Counted from the stretch's first letter, positions 1-6,587 are shown. The stretch: 7,597 bases of DNA from Planctomycetota bacterium (GCA_024277285.1 JAJRVM010000310.1:1-7597), one strand, 5' to 3'. Numbers and translations: made by a program. The notes: generated by a model not told the origin, from the letters alone.

Positions 1-2
1 AT

Positions 3-1085
3 GGCGATCGAGTACTCGATGCATTCCACACTTCACTCAAAATCAGCGATTGCTCGCCGATGGTTGTGCTCGCCGGTGTAAGCGGCACCGGGAAAAGCGA
101 ATTACCGCGCCGATACGCAGAAGCGTTTGGAATTCACTTCTTGAATGTGGCCGTGCAACCACGTTGGGATGGTCCCCAAGACTTATTTGGCTTCTACGAC
201 TATCTGGACCGCCGATTTCGAGCCACTGAATTAGCGCGGTCACTGGTGCAGATGGACACAATTGGGCCTCTCGACGAAAGAGGGTGGAATCCGCCAAAAG
301 ACTGGGGCAAGCACAATCGTCTCAATAATGAGATGCTCTTGGTCCTCTTTGACGAAATGAACCTGGCTCGTGTCGAATACTACTTCAGCGAATTTCTGAG
401 TCGGCTAGAAACTCGACGCGGCCTAGGCGCGAACCCATCTGAACGCCAGCGGGCTGCGGCAGAAATCCCATTGGATGTCGGAGGCCGCGGCAAGCGAGGA
501 ACGATGCGTCTGTTTGTAGACAAGAACGTCTTGTTTGTTGGGACCATGAATGAAGACGAAACGACTCAAACACTATCGGACAAAGTTGTCGACCGAGCAA
601 ACGTACTTAGATTTGGCGCGCCAACCCGACTTGATATCCCAGACGATCATGGAAACGGGAAGAACAGCATCCCTGCCGGCAGTCTTATTGGAAGAACTTG
701 GACCAGTTGGACCCGTGACCCGAAATCGCTTCCATTGGCTGACCAAGAAAACCTCACCATGTGGATCGATGAGCTTCACGGCGCGATGAAATCCGCTCGG
801 CGGCCTTTCGCATTCCGCGTTTCCAAGGGAATTATGGAATACGCCGCGAATTATCCTAGACGTGACGACTATCTTCAGCATGCAATGGCGGATCAGATTG
901 AGCAGAAGATCCTGCCCAAACTTCGCGGCTTGGATCCTCAAGATATCCGCGTCAGCTCCGCATTCGATACGATCGTCAAAGTACTTGAAGATCTTGACGA
1001 CGCGGAACTTCGTTCCAAGTTTGAGGAGTGCCGGGAAAGCACTTTCTTTGAATGGACGGGATTGGACCGAGAGGTAGTATCTTGA
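3..1085 (+). CDS. McrB-type AAA+ NTPase (5' end outside window)
   Basis: This is the ring-forming motor of the operon, related to the McrB/AAA_5 branch of AAA+ proteins. The frame is open from base 3, so the gene begins left of the window; residues before the ATG at 60 (…AFHTSLKISDCSP) read as normal protein and match the usual lead-in to the P-loop. Counting from that ATG, Walker A is GVSGTGKS (6-13), the conserved 'VQPRWDGPQDLFGF' block follows (32-45), Walker B is LLVLFDEMN (93-101, acidic D98/E99), sensor 1 is GTMNEDE (161-167) and a likely arginine finger lies in VVDRANV (176-182). The lid has AFRVSKGIMEYAANYP (251-266) and KILPKLRGLD (283-292). All catalytic motifs are intact. The N-terminal specificity domain is not visible. 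GTP versus ATP preference cannot be read: the McrB 'MNTADRS' signature is replaced by MNEDETTQ. The stop overlaps the start of the next gene by TTGA, implying co-translation. Confidence 0.92.
   Translation, partial: GDRVLDAFHTSLKISDCSPMVVLAGVSGTGKSELPRRYAEAFGIHFLNVAVQPRWDGPQDLFGFYDYLDRRFRATELARSLVQMDTIGPLDERGWNPPKDWGKHNRLNNEMLLVLFDEMNLARVEYYFSEFLSRLETRRGLGANPSERQRAAAEIPLDVGGRGKRGTMRLFVDKNVLFVGTMNEDETTQTLSDKVVDRANVLRFGAPTRLDIPDDHGNGKNSIPAGSLIGRTWTSWTRDPKSLPLADQENLTMWIDELHGAMKSARRPFAFRVSKGIMEYAANYPRRDDYLQHAMADQIEQKILPKLRGLDPQDIRVSSAFDTIVKVLEDLDDAELRSKFEECRESTFFEWTGLDREVVS
1069..1084 (+). promoter_or_regulatory. Shine-Dalgarno and TTG start deciding gene 2 start
   Basis: GAGAGG at 1069-1074 is followed by a 7-nt spacer and a TTG codon at 1082-1084 that overlaps the TGA stop of the AAA+ gene (1083-1085). 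No comparable ribosome binding site precedes the in-frame ATG at 1052. This supports translation initiation by coupling at the TTG. Confidence 0.6.
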
Positions 1086-2665
1086 GCGATCCACATCTCG
1101 TTTCGCCTGCGATAACCGCAGTTTGCCCTTCTTCCGAAGGGGACCTCCACCGGCTGCGTCCCGTTGTGTCATATAAGAGAGTGGTGAAGGCAGTATCCGC
1201 ACGCGGTTGCGGGTCGCTGCCAGTTCGGCAGAAAGCGGCGAAAAATGGCTTGTTCGAGGATCGATTCGAATTGCCGGCCGACGAATTACGAGACGGCACT
1301 CGCTTGCGATGTTTGGAGGAGTCGGGGGACTGGAAGGCGCTTGAGGAATGGGCACCAAACGGGGACACCAGCAAGAATAATGACTGCCTTGCCACGGCGA
1401 TAAACGCCTACGTCGAACTAATGGAAAGCCTGTGTGAACCACCACACGCCAAGTCCATGGATCTCTCTTGGGAGTCTGTGCGTGATGGCCGTGCCGTGCG
1501 AATGCTGTCTCGTGTCTTGGCGCGACTACGCAGGTGTCAGAGCACCGAACACCCACCGCTCTCACTAATAGTGCGTCTTGCGCGTCGACTTCCTGACGTG
1601 CTTGAGGAAGTTGCCTATCATCCACGCATGATTCTGACTCGTTATCGCCAGACGATACCACTTCACCAAATGCGAGAGATTGATGCGTCGTGCGTGGCTT
1701 GGCTGTCCAGACAAGCTGGCCGTACTGTTGTCGAAAAGGCTGGACATCGACAGAGAGTATTGGGGGTCATACGCCGGCAAGACGGGGACACGCCAGAGAA
1801 CCGAGTCGTTGCTGATCTGACGCGGAGGTGCGTCTCGCTTGCCGACGCGTACGTGCACGCTCATCGTGAACGTTTTTCTGATCACGAACGAGTCCTCACA
1901 GTTTCCCGATTTGGGCATCTCTGTCGGCGGATTCTCGTGGAAACAGTGCTGGGACGTGTGACTCCGTTATTGCGCATACCCCAGCCAAACTACGTGTTGC
2001 TAAAAGAGGCGAGATACCATGTCTTGTGGAATGGCTACATTCAGGTTGTTCGTTTGCAGGACCGACAACGCAACGCCTGGCGTTGGCGACAACGGACATG
2101 GGCGGAGGCTTGGCAGATCGGTATTTGGGAGCAGATAGATAGAGCGTGTGTCAGATCACCGGCACGACGCGGCCACGTATGGATCGGGGAAAAACCGGAA
2201 GCAGGGTGTTTTCTCGATATGCGATCGCCTCCCGGCGTTTGGAACACGAAAGATGGCGGCAGTATCCACTGGATTCCGGGGACCTTGCTCAGTACTCCAC
2301 AGCTTCCAGATACCCTCCGCCAGTGTGCTCATTATGATCCAGATGCCGTATTGGCGGTATTCGATAAATGCGAACACCTCAAGGCAAAGGTGCTAACTTG
2401 GACCATCGCGTGGGATGGCCGAGAGCAAGACAACTGGCATAAACTTGCCAGAAGCCTCGCAGCAAAATGGATACACAACAGTATTGAACCGTGCGTGGGT
2501 GTGCTGGCAATCGGCTACCCCGGAGTTTCTGCACCACTCAAGGTTGCTGAACATCGCATTGGATCCAGTCGGGCAGAAGTGTGGCATTGGCCATTCGACG
2601 TAATAGAACGACACTGTCTTCGTTCCCATCTGTCAGATTGGCTGAGTTATGATTCGCAAACATGA
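1082..2665 (+). CDS. DUF2357-like partner of the McrB NTPase (McrC position)
   Basis: A 527-residue protein. I choose the TTG at 1082 because GAGAGG sits 7 nt upstream and the TTGA overlap with the preceding stop suggests coupling; an ATG at 1052 in the same frame would add ten residues but lies deeper in gene 1. Numbered from the TTG, a central block matches the DUF2357 family found next to McrB-like NTPases: VAWLSRQAGR (205-214), RVLGVIRRQDGDTPENRVV (225-243) and PNYVLLKEARYHVLW (302-316). The N-terminal 190 residues are not recognised. The C-terminal third, where family members often carry a PD-(D/E)XK nuclease, has only a weak echo (YDPDAVLAVF…HLKAK, about 418-436) and lacks a clear acidic residue before the last lysine, so nuclease activity is doubtful. 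By position it should be the effector or DNA-binding partner of the AAA+ ring; that role is inferred. It overlaps gene 3 by 17 nt. Confidence 0.82.
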   Translation: MSDPHLVSPAITAVCPSSEGDLHRLRPVVSYKRVVKAVSARGCGSLPVRQKAAKNGLFEDRFELPADELRDGTRLRCLEESGDWKALEEWAPNGDTSKNNDCLATAINAYVELMESLCEPPHAKSMDLSWESVRDGRAVRMLSRVLARLRRCQSTEHPPLSLIVRLARRLPDVLEEVAYHPRMILTRYRQTIPLHQMREIDASCVAWLSRQAGRTVVEKAGHRQRVLGVIRRQDGDTPENRVVADLTRRCVSLADAYVHAHRERFSDHERVLTVSRFGHLCRRILVETVLGRVTPLLRIPQPNYVLLKEARYHVLWNGYIQVVRLQDRQRNAWRWRQRTWAEAWQIGIWEQIDRACVRSPARRGHVWIGEKPEAGCFLDMRSPPGVWNTKDGGSIHWIPGTLLSTPQLPDTLRQCAHYDPDAVLAVFDKCEHLKAKVLTWTIAWDGREQDNWHKLARSLAAKWIHNSIEPCVGVLAIGYPGVSAPLKVAEHRIGSSRAEVWHWPFDVIERHCLRSHLSDWLSYDSQT

Positions 2666-4901
2666 TGAGAAAGCTTCAGCCGGCATCGCCGTATGTCTGG
2701 GTGAACGACGTTGGACAGCGGCTTCTGCAAGTCAACCACATCAAGCCGTCCGGCCACGGGGAAAACGTGTCTTGCCCGCGATCCTCCTGCCTCGCGTGTC
2801 CGGGGAACCACTGCGACTCGACGACCATTATCCACCTCATCCACGGGGGACCGGAGAGTCGTGGCCACCTGAAGCACTTGTTTCCGAAGCCGGAGGCTGT
2901 GGACGTTTTCCGTTAGCCGCCGCTTGGGCTGGGCTGCGAGATAGCAAGTCGTGGCAATGGTGTCATGACGATCGTACTGTCCGCGTCACCCCGGAAGACG
3001 CGTTGGGAACGGCCACTGCGGCCATCGCTCGGCGATATCAACAAACTGAGGCCGCACTTGTTGTTCCCAATTGGCTGCGGCAACGGCAGAAGCAGGCAAT
3101 CATTGACGCGGGGCGACGCACTCACGGCGTGCGCATCGTCCTTCTATGGCAGCCAATTGCTGCGGCATTGGCATATCTAGATAGGCATTCTTGCGAGCCA
3201 CTCGATGCCGGCTCGCATCTCCTCCATGTGCATTGTGGTTGGGATGAAGTTCATTTCACTCGCCTTGAGCTTGTTCATGAAGAGAAGGATGGACAGGTAC
3301 GATGCTTGCCGGCTCGACATCGTCCAAATGCGGAAGACTCACACCCGAGCTGCGGCTGGGCGATCTTGGATTGTTGGAGAAGGGGACTGCAACCTCGTTC
3401 TTCCGCGAACATGAGTTGGTGGAAGCTCTTCGTCGGCGAAGACTGCGGCATCGAAATGGATTCAACAGTAACGTCGCTCAAACAATTGGGCCATCAATCT
3501 CACGTGGATGCCATTGGTGGACAGGACTGGCGAATTCCACAGGCCACGTTGCCTGAGATTAGGAGATGGTTGCTGGATAGATGCAACTCGACGGAGCACG
3601 GTGCGGCCGCCGTCGTTATCACCGGCGATCTTGCCGACCTTATCGTCGGCGAAGAAGCTGAGCAACTTGCGGACATCACTGGCCTCAGCACAAAGAGTGT
3701 TTCCCTCGCTAATGGTTCAGTCGGTGAAGAATTGATGACCTGCGGTGCCGCACTCTTCCTCGATCGACGAAGCCGGGGCCAGCCAACTTACCTCGACACG
3801 TTGCCGCGAATTGAACTCCTTGTTGAGACCGGTGGCGTTCACAACTGGATTGCACTGATGGAAGAACAGCAACGCTATGTGGATGGTGGCGTGGCATGGA
3901 ATCGGCCACATCCTGTGTCAAATCTATCTGTGCCTCGCGGGGCCAGTTCGTTAAAGTTGGCCGTAAGTCACGAGGAGTACGACTCAGTCCGCGAATTGGA
4001 GGCGATATTGCCACGCTCTGCCCCAAAGGGCCTTCCCGCTGAGCTGACGGTATCCGCAACTCCGGCCGAAGGGCACGCTGTCTTGGAAGTGAGGATCTTA
4101 GACACGACTTACGATGCACGATCGCGAATCGTCGCGAACTGGCGACGAATGCGCGACACCGGGATGAAGAAGGACGATTACGTTGCAAGTCAACCAAAGG
4201 CCTTTCCTGAACTGATGCCCAGAAAGGCTAGTTGGAGACTTTGGCCCCAGACTCGAATACAACTCGAGAGGGTCACATCGTATCTTGAACGTGGAAGGCC
4301 AGTAAGGGAATGGGTTTGGACCGAGCTGCGTGGCCGACTTCAGCAGAAGGACCAGAGTTTTTATCCTTTCGACGCAACGGTGTTTGATTCCGAAGGCAGC
4401 ATTGTCGATAAGACGGAAAATGTTCATCGCTATGCCTCAGCTCTCTGGACCTATCTCAAAAGCCCATCGTGTAAACACTCGTCAAACGTCGTGCGATGCC
4501 TTGGGTACATGTCCGCCAATCTGCCTGAATTTGAGTCTTGGCTGATTTCCCGCCTTGACTATTCGTTTGGGAGCGATGGCGGAGCCGTGCTTCATGCCTG
4601 TGGCCACTGCCTGCGCGATCCGGAGAATACGGCCGCATTGTTCCGATGGATTCTGCGACGATGTGATCAACGGGTGCGGACCAATGACATCAAGACGTTG
4701 TCACAGGCTCTTCGCTATAGACATAACGCGACACAGAACCTTCGATCCGCCGAGGCAGAGAAGCTTGTGCTTGTCAACCTCATGGCTTTTGAACAAGACC
4801 TGCAAGGTGGCGGTAGATCATTCCTGTTTCGATGGTCTGCACTTAGTGTCGTTTTCCTTTTGCGACATCGCCGCTTCGATACCAACTTTTTGGATCCATA
4901 A
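2649..4901 (+). CDS. Degenerate Hsp70-like protein, truncated by in-frame stop
   Basis: A 750-residue protein with an Hsp70/actin-fold N-terminal half. Landmarks appear in the right order and spacing for DnaK: phosphate-1 region AGIAVCLGERRW (11-22), VVPNWLRQRQKQAIIDAG (138-155, like VPAYF..QR.AT.DAG), WQPIAAALAYLD (167-178, like EPTAAALAYG), phosphate-2 region LLHVHCGWDEVHFTRLEL (191-208), VVITGDLADL (322-331) in the adenosine-loop position, and ELMTCGAALFLDRR (361-374). The key glycine/threonine/aspartate residues of both phosphate loops are replaced (LGTTNS becomes LGERRW; DLGGGTFD becomes HCGWDEVH), so ATP hydrolysis is unlikely. About 430-495 may be a substrate-binding-like β part; beyond that is an unrecognised, mostly helical region. 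The ATG at 2649 lies inside gene 2 without a good ribosome site, suggesting translational coupling. The stop at 4899-4901 looks premature, since protein-like sequence continues in frame. Confidence 0.8.
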   Translation: MIRKHDEKASAGIAVCLGERRWTAASASQPHQAVRPRGKRVLPAILLPRVSGEPLRLDDHYPPHPRGTGESWPPEALVSEAGGCGRFPLAAAWAGLRDSKSWQWCHDDRTVRVTPEDALGTATAAIARRYQQTEAALVVPNWLRQRQKQAIIDAGRRTHGVRIVLLWQPIAAALAYLDRHSCEPLDAGSHLLHVHCGWDEVHFTRLELVHEEKDGQVRCLPARHRPNAEDSHPSCGWAILDCWRRGLQPRSSANMSWWKLFVGEDCGIEMDSTVTSLKQLGHQSHVDAIGGQDWRIPQATLPEIRRWLLDRCNSTEHGAAAVVITGDLADLIVGEEAEQLADITGLSTKSVSLANGSVGEELMTCGAALFLDRRSRGQPTYLDTLPRIELLVETGGVHNWIALMEEQQRYVDGGVAWNRPHPVSNLSVPRGASSLKLAVSHEEYDSVRELEAILPRSAPKGLPAELTVSATPAEGHAVLEVRILDTTYDARSRIVANWRRMRDTGMKKDDYVASQPKAFPELMPRKASWRLWPQTRIQLERVTSYLERGRPVREWVWTELRGRLQQKDQSFYPFDATVFDSEGSIVDKTENVHRYASALWTYLKSPSCKHSSNVVRCLGYMSANLPEFESWLISRLDYSFGSDGGAVLHACGHCLRDPENTAALFRWILRRCDQRVRTNDIKTLSQALRYRHNATQNLRSAEAEKLVLVNLMAFEQDLQGGGRSFLFRWSALSVVFLLRHRRFDTNFLDP

Positions 4902-5078
4902 CACTCAACAGCACAGCGTGCAAAGAGTGCCTTCCGGAAGGCTATTGACCTCCACCATCAACACCGTCTGCGCCCGATCGGTGGTTCGGTCGACGTGCCA
5001 GCAGCACTCCAACAAATGATCAATTACATCGATCGACGCGGTGTCGGCTTCATTCAACTGGCTGCCGAGAATGGCTAA
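4902..5078 (+). pseudogene. In-frame C-terminal remainder of the Hsp70-like gene after a premature TAA
   Basis: Directly after the TAA at 4899-4901 the same frame stays open for 58 codons to the TAA at 5076-5078. The peptide looks like ordinary globular protein: STAQRAKSAFRKAIDL, then LRPIGGSVDVPAALQQMINY, then IDRRGVGFIQLAAENG. It joins naturally to the preceding LRHRRFDTNFLDP, so reading the stop as a former sense codon (GAA, CAA or AAA are one change away) gives a smooth C-terminus. There is no start codon with a ribosome site at the front of this stretch, which argues against a separate gene. Full-length relatives should therefore be about 808 residues. Stop-codon readthrough or a sequencing error are alternatives. 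Confidence 0.6.
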
Positions 5079-5286
5079 CGCCATGAACACGGCGAGATCG
5101 TTGCCGCAGCCGGTGTGCCTGACCCACCTGCTTTGCTATCTCTTGTGCCTCGTGCTGAACCAATGACAGTTCCTTGCCCACCGGCAACTGCGACTCCGCT
5201 TGAGCCACAATCAGTTCCCAAACCACACGGTAATCACCACCGGCACGATAGCAGCGTGTTAACCAACTCTTGTTGTCTTGGTCTTC
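5050..5286 (-). CDS. Possible short protein downstream of the HTH gene, start unclear
   Basis: On the minus strand a frame overlapping the end of the HTH gene runs from about 5286 to the TGA at 5050-5052. It reads like real protein: EDQDNKSWLTRCYRAGGDYR, then VVWELIVAQAESQLPVGKEL, then SLVQHEAQEIAKQVGQAHRL and a basic end. No ATG opens it; the first usual start is a GTG at 5226, giving 58 residues and cutting off the 'WLTRCYRAGGDYR' part. It could be a coupled gene with a rare start, the frameshifted tail of the HTH gene, or a decayed remnant. It converges with the Hsp70-like gene and overlaps its extended 3' end by 29 bp. Function unknown; I do not recognise the family. The opposite strand here is also open but proline-rich and less convincing. 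Confidence 0.38.
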   Translation of the reverse strand, partial: EDQDNKSWLTRCYRAGGDYRVVWELIVAQAESQLPVGKELSLVQHEAQEIAKQVGQAHRLRQRSRRVHGVSHSRQPVE

Positions 5287-5795
5287 TCCTGCGTTAATAC
5301 GTGCAGGTGCGACTGGCCGTATTCATGCTGCTCCATATGACAACTCTCCTGGACCACGTCCCCATACTGCAGCATCACGCGTTGCACTTTGGCCAGGCTG
5401 TCGAGCAATAGGGCACAGGCCCGCATCTGTATGAACTCGTCCTCGTTTTCCACCAGGTGCCAGAGACGATCAATGGCCGCCCCAGACGCGTCAACAAGCC
5501 GCTGCACCACGTTGTCCCGGACCCTCTTCCTTGCATGCTCCAAGCGTTGACGGAATTCAGGGGCTTCCAGACGACGATAAGCCGTGCGACGGCTCATTCC
5601 GGAGACACGGGCGGCAGCCTCTACCGTCGCTCCGTACATGAGTGCCTCGAACAGTTGGTCATCGCCGCTGCGGCCCTCACACTCGTCAAAGCGAGTTGTG
5701 CCAGTCTGTGCCAATTCGTGCCGCCGCGCCGGAGGCAGGCCAACCGCTTCGCACCCAGAGTCAACTTCGCTGTGGGAACTCCGTTCCATCTCCAT
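5259..5795 (-). CDS. Small helix-turn-helix DNA-binding protein
   Basis: A 178-residue protein. Residues 46-80 form a typical Hin/resolvase or terminase-small-subunit type HTH: DQLFEALMYGATVEAAARVS then GMSRRTAYRRLEAPEF. Residues 80-145 are a long amphipathic helical part (RQRLEHARKRVRDNVVQRL … LLDSLAKVQRVM). Proteins of this general build occur widely in bacterial accessory regions, often beside integrated elements; their roles are mostly unknown, with DNA binding or regulation as the safe inference. The N-terminal 40 residues and the tail after 150 are low complexity or polar and not recognised. The start at 5795 is supported by GAGGG (plus-strand 5805-5809) with a 9-nt spacer; a second ATG two codons later is possible. 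It lies near the right end of the inferred island and points away from the boundary. Confidence 0.72.
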   Translation of the reverse strand: MEMERSSHSEVDSGCEAVGLPPARRHELAQTGTTRFDECEGRSGDDQLFEALMYGATVEAAARVSGMSRRTAYRRLEAPEFRQRLEHARKRVRDNVVQRLVDASGAAIDRLWHLVENEDEFIQMRACALLLDSLAKVQRVMLQYGDVVQESCHMEQHEYGQSHLHVLTQEKTKTTRVG

Positions 5796-5929
5796 ATGCC
5801 TTTACCCTCTTTGCGTCACAAGCCATTGGCGTGAGCGTTTACAGCGACAACAAAATTCAATCTCCGCACACAAACCTTGCCGTCATTCAATTTACATTCA
5901 ATTGCATCACGAACTTGCTCGATGGGCCG
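5796..5929. other. Intergenic stretch upstream of the HTH gene
   Basis: AT-richer spacer between the HTH gene and the palindrome. It should contain the HTH promoter, but I see no convincing -35/-10 pair. A minus-strand open frame (stop at 5816) crosses it but passes through the palindrome and tRNA fragment and has no supported start. Confidence 0.4.
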
Positions 5930-5985
5930 CGACACGTGACAGCGGGAAACCCTCAAGAACAAGGGTTTTCCCGCGCCACGTGTCG
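5930..5985. repeat. Long imperfect palindrome next to the island end
   Basis: The outer arms are CGACACGTG (5930-5938) and CACGTGTCG (5977-5985), exact reverse complements. The inner arms are GCGGGAAACCCT (5942-5953) and AGGGTTTTCCCGC (5962-5974), complementary apart from one extra base. The central loop is about 8 nt. Together they can fold into a stem of about 21 pairs with a small internal loop. It sits about 30 bp inside the inferred crossover site. It could be a strong terminator, a cruciform, or a recombinase or accessory-protein binding site. There is no T-run directly after either arm, which weakens the terminator reading. Confidence 0.75.
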
Positions 5986-5987
5986 AT

Positions 5988-6587
5988 TCATATCGGGTCA
6001 GAAAGCCATTCTTCAGATTCAAAATCCAGTGTCCTTAAGGACGTGTGGGTTCGAGTCCCACCTCTGGTACTCAAGAGAGAATAACGACTTACGGCAATTC
6101 GCTGTGAGTCGTTTTTTTGTGGTGCAATGTGGCCCGTATACAATCCGTACGCATACGTTTCACCAACATTGCCCCACCTGAAGTAACGGGACAGTTGTTG
6201 TGTCGGCAGGTATTTCGAATCACCTAAGCCCCGTAGAGTACTCGCAACAAGGCACGGATCATATTCATGCCGTCCATGCAATGGCCTCATGGATATGCGG
6301 AAGAGGATGTCGGTAACGGGGTCCGGCCCACCGAACATGTGCCGGTCAACCCAATTCGCTGGGGCAAAGAATATGCACCAACGACGTTGAACGGAGAGAT
6401 TTTCCGATGCCATAACCTCGTCCAACGGAACGTACAAAAAGCCTTCCAGCCCATGGGTCGCAGCCTCCTCGATCCCGCGTTGGGAGAGCCTGATGTAGGC
6501 CGCCGCATAGCTCATGCTGACTGCCAATAATGCAATAGCAGCAAACATCGACCGCAGTCCGAATTGGGGCAATTTGCAGAGACGCAT
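5988..6587 (-). CDS. Single-pass membrane protein of planctomycete type, chimeric C-terminus
   Basis: A 199-residue product from the ATG at 6587. The N-terminus is a short basic stretch (MRLCKLPQFGLRSM) followed by a hydrophobic segment AAIALLAVSMSYAAAYI (about 16-32), a layout common in planctomycete membrane-anchored hypothetical proteins. The soluble part has GIEEAATHGLEGFLYVPLDE (38-57) and FFAPANWVDRHMFGGPDPV (73-91), which looks like a conserved core. From about residue 157 the frame runs antisense through the tRNA terminator, then through the tRNA fragment (STRGGTRTHTSLRTLDFES, a peptide typical of antisense tRNA-Leu), and ends in island sequence at 5988. The last 40 or so residues are therefore probably not original protein, and the gene may be frame-damaged before that. 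The weak ribosome site TAGG lies 8-9 nt before the ATG; the frame is open further upstream but without supporting features. Function unknown. Confidence 0.55.
   Translation of the reverse strand: MRLCKLPQFGLRSMFAAIALLAVSMSYAAAYIRLSQRGIEEAATHGLEGFLYVPLDEVMASENLSVQRRWCIFFAPANWVDRHMFGGPDPVTDILFRISMRPLHGRHEYDPCLVASTLRGLGDSKYLPTQQLSRYFRWGNVGETYAYGLYTGHIAPQKNDSQRIAVSRYSLLSTRGGTRTHTSLRTLDFESEEWLSDPI
6016..6069 (+). tRNA. 3' half of tRNA-Leu(CAA): displaced attachment-site copy
   Basis: The sequence runs from the 5' edge of the anticodon loop to the discriminator base. Anticodon loop TTCAAAA (6018-6024, anticodon CAA), 3' anticodon strand TCCAG (6025-6029), long class II variable arm with stem GTCC/GGAC around TTAA (6031-6042), T arm GTGGG-TTCGAGT-CCCAC (6045-6061), acceptor 3' strand CTCTGGT (6062-6068) and A73 (6069). 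CCA is not encoded. Upstream, the 5' anticodon strand should be CTGGA but is TCAGA, so only the two pairs next to the loop survive, and no D arm or 5' acceptor strand exists. The copy is therefore not a functional tRNA. This is the product expected when a tyrosine recombinase crosses over in the anticodon region of a tRNA gene. Confidence 0.88.
6083..6118 (+). terminator. Rho-independent terminator of the displaced tRNA-Leu
   Basis: AACGACTTACGGC (6083-6095) pairs with GCTGTGAGTCGTT (6101-6113) over 13 positions, two of them G-U, around the loop AATTC. A run of seven Ts (6112-6118) follows. It lies 13 nt after the tRNA 3' end, as expected for the original terminator of the intact gene. It is directional: the minus strand lacks a T-run on its far side. 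Confidence 0.88.

Noticed and set aside
573..1661. Long minus-strand open frame of 362 codons
   Set aside because: It lies antisense to the AAA+ and DUF2357 genes, whose motifs are unmistakable; its own composition is low-quality and it has no recognisable motif.
2662..2916. Plus-strand frame with a cysteine cluster (SCPRSSCLACPGNHC) suggesting a small zinc protein
   Set aside because: The 2649 frame gives the correct Hsp70 N-terminus with DnaK-like spacing to VPNW; the cysteine pattern is a shadow in the +1 frame.
5115..5297. Plus-strand GTG-started frame following the Hsp70-like gene
   Set aside because: Proline- and histidine-rich without a ribosome site; the minus-strand reading of the same bases looks more like protein.
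5930..5985. CRISPR repeat
   Set aside because: The palindrome occurs once and there are no regularly spaced copies anywhere in the window.
5816..6022. Minus-strand 68-codon frame just upstream of the HTH gene
   Set aside because: Its suggested start lies in the tRNA fragment and it crosses the palindrome; only the last 37 residues look vaguely protein-like and no start is supported there.
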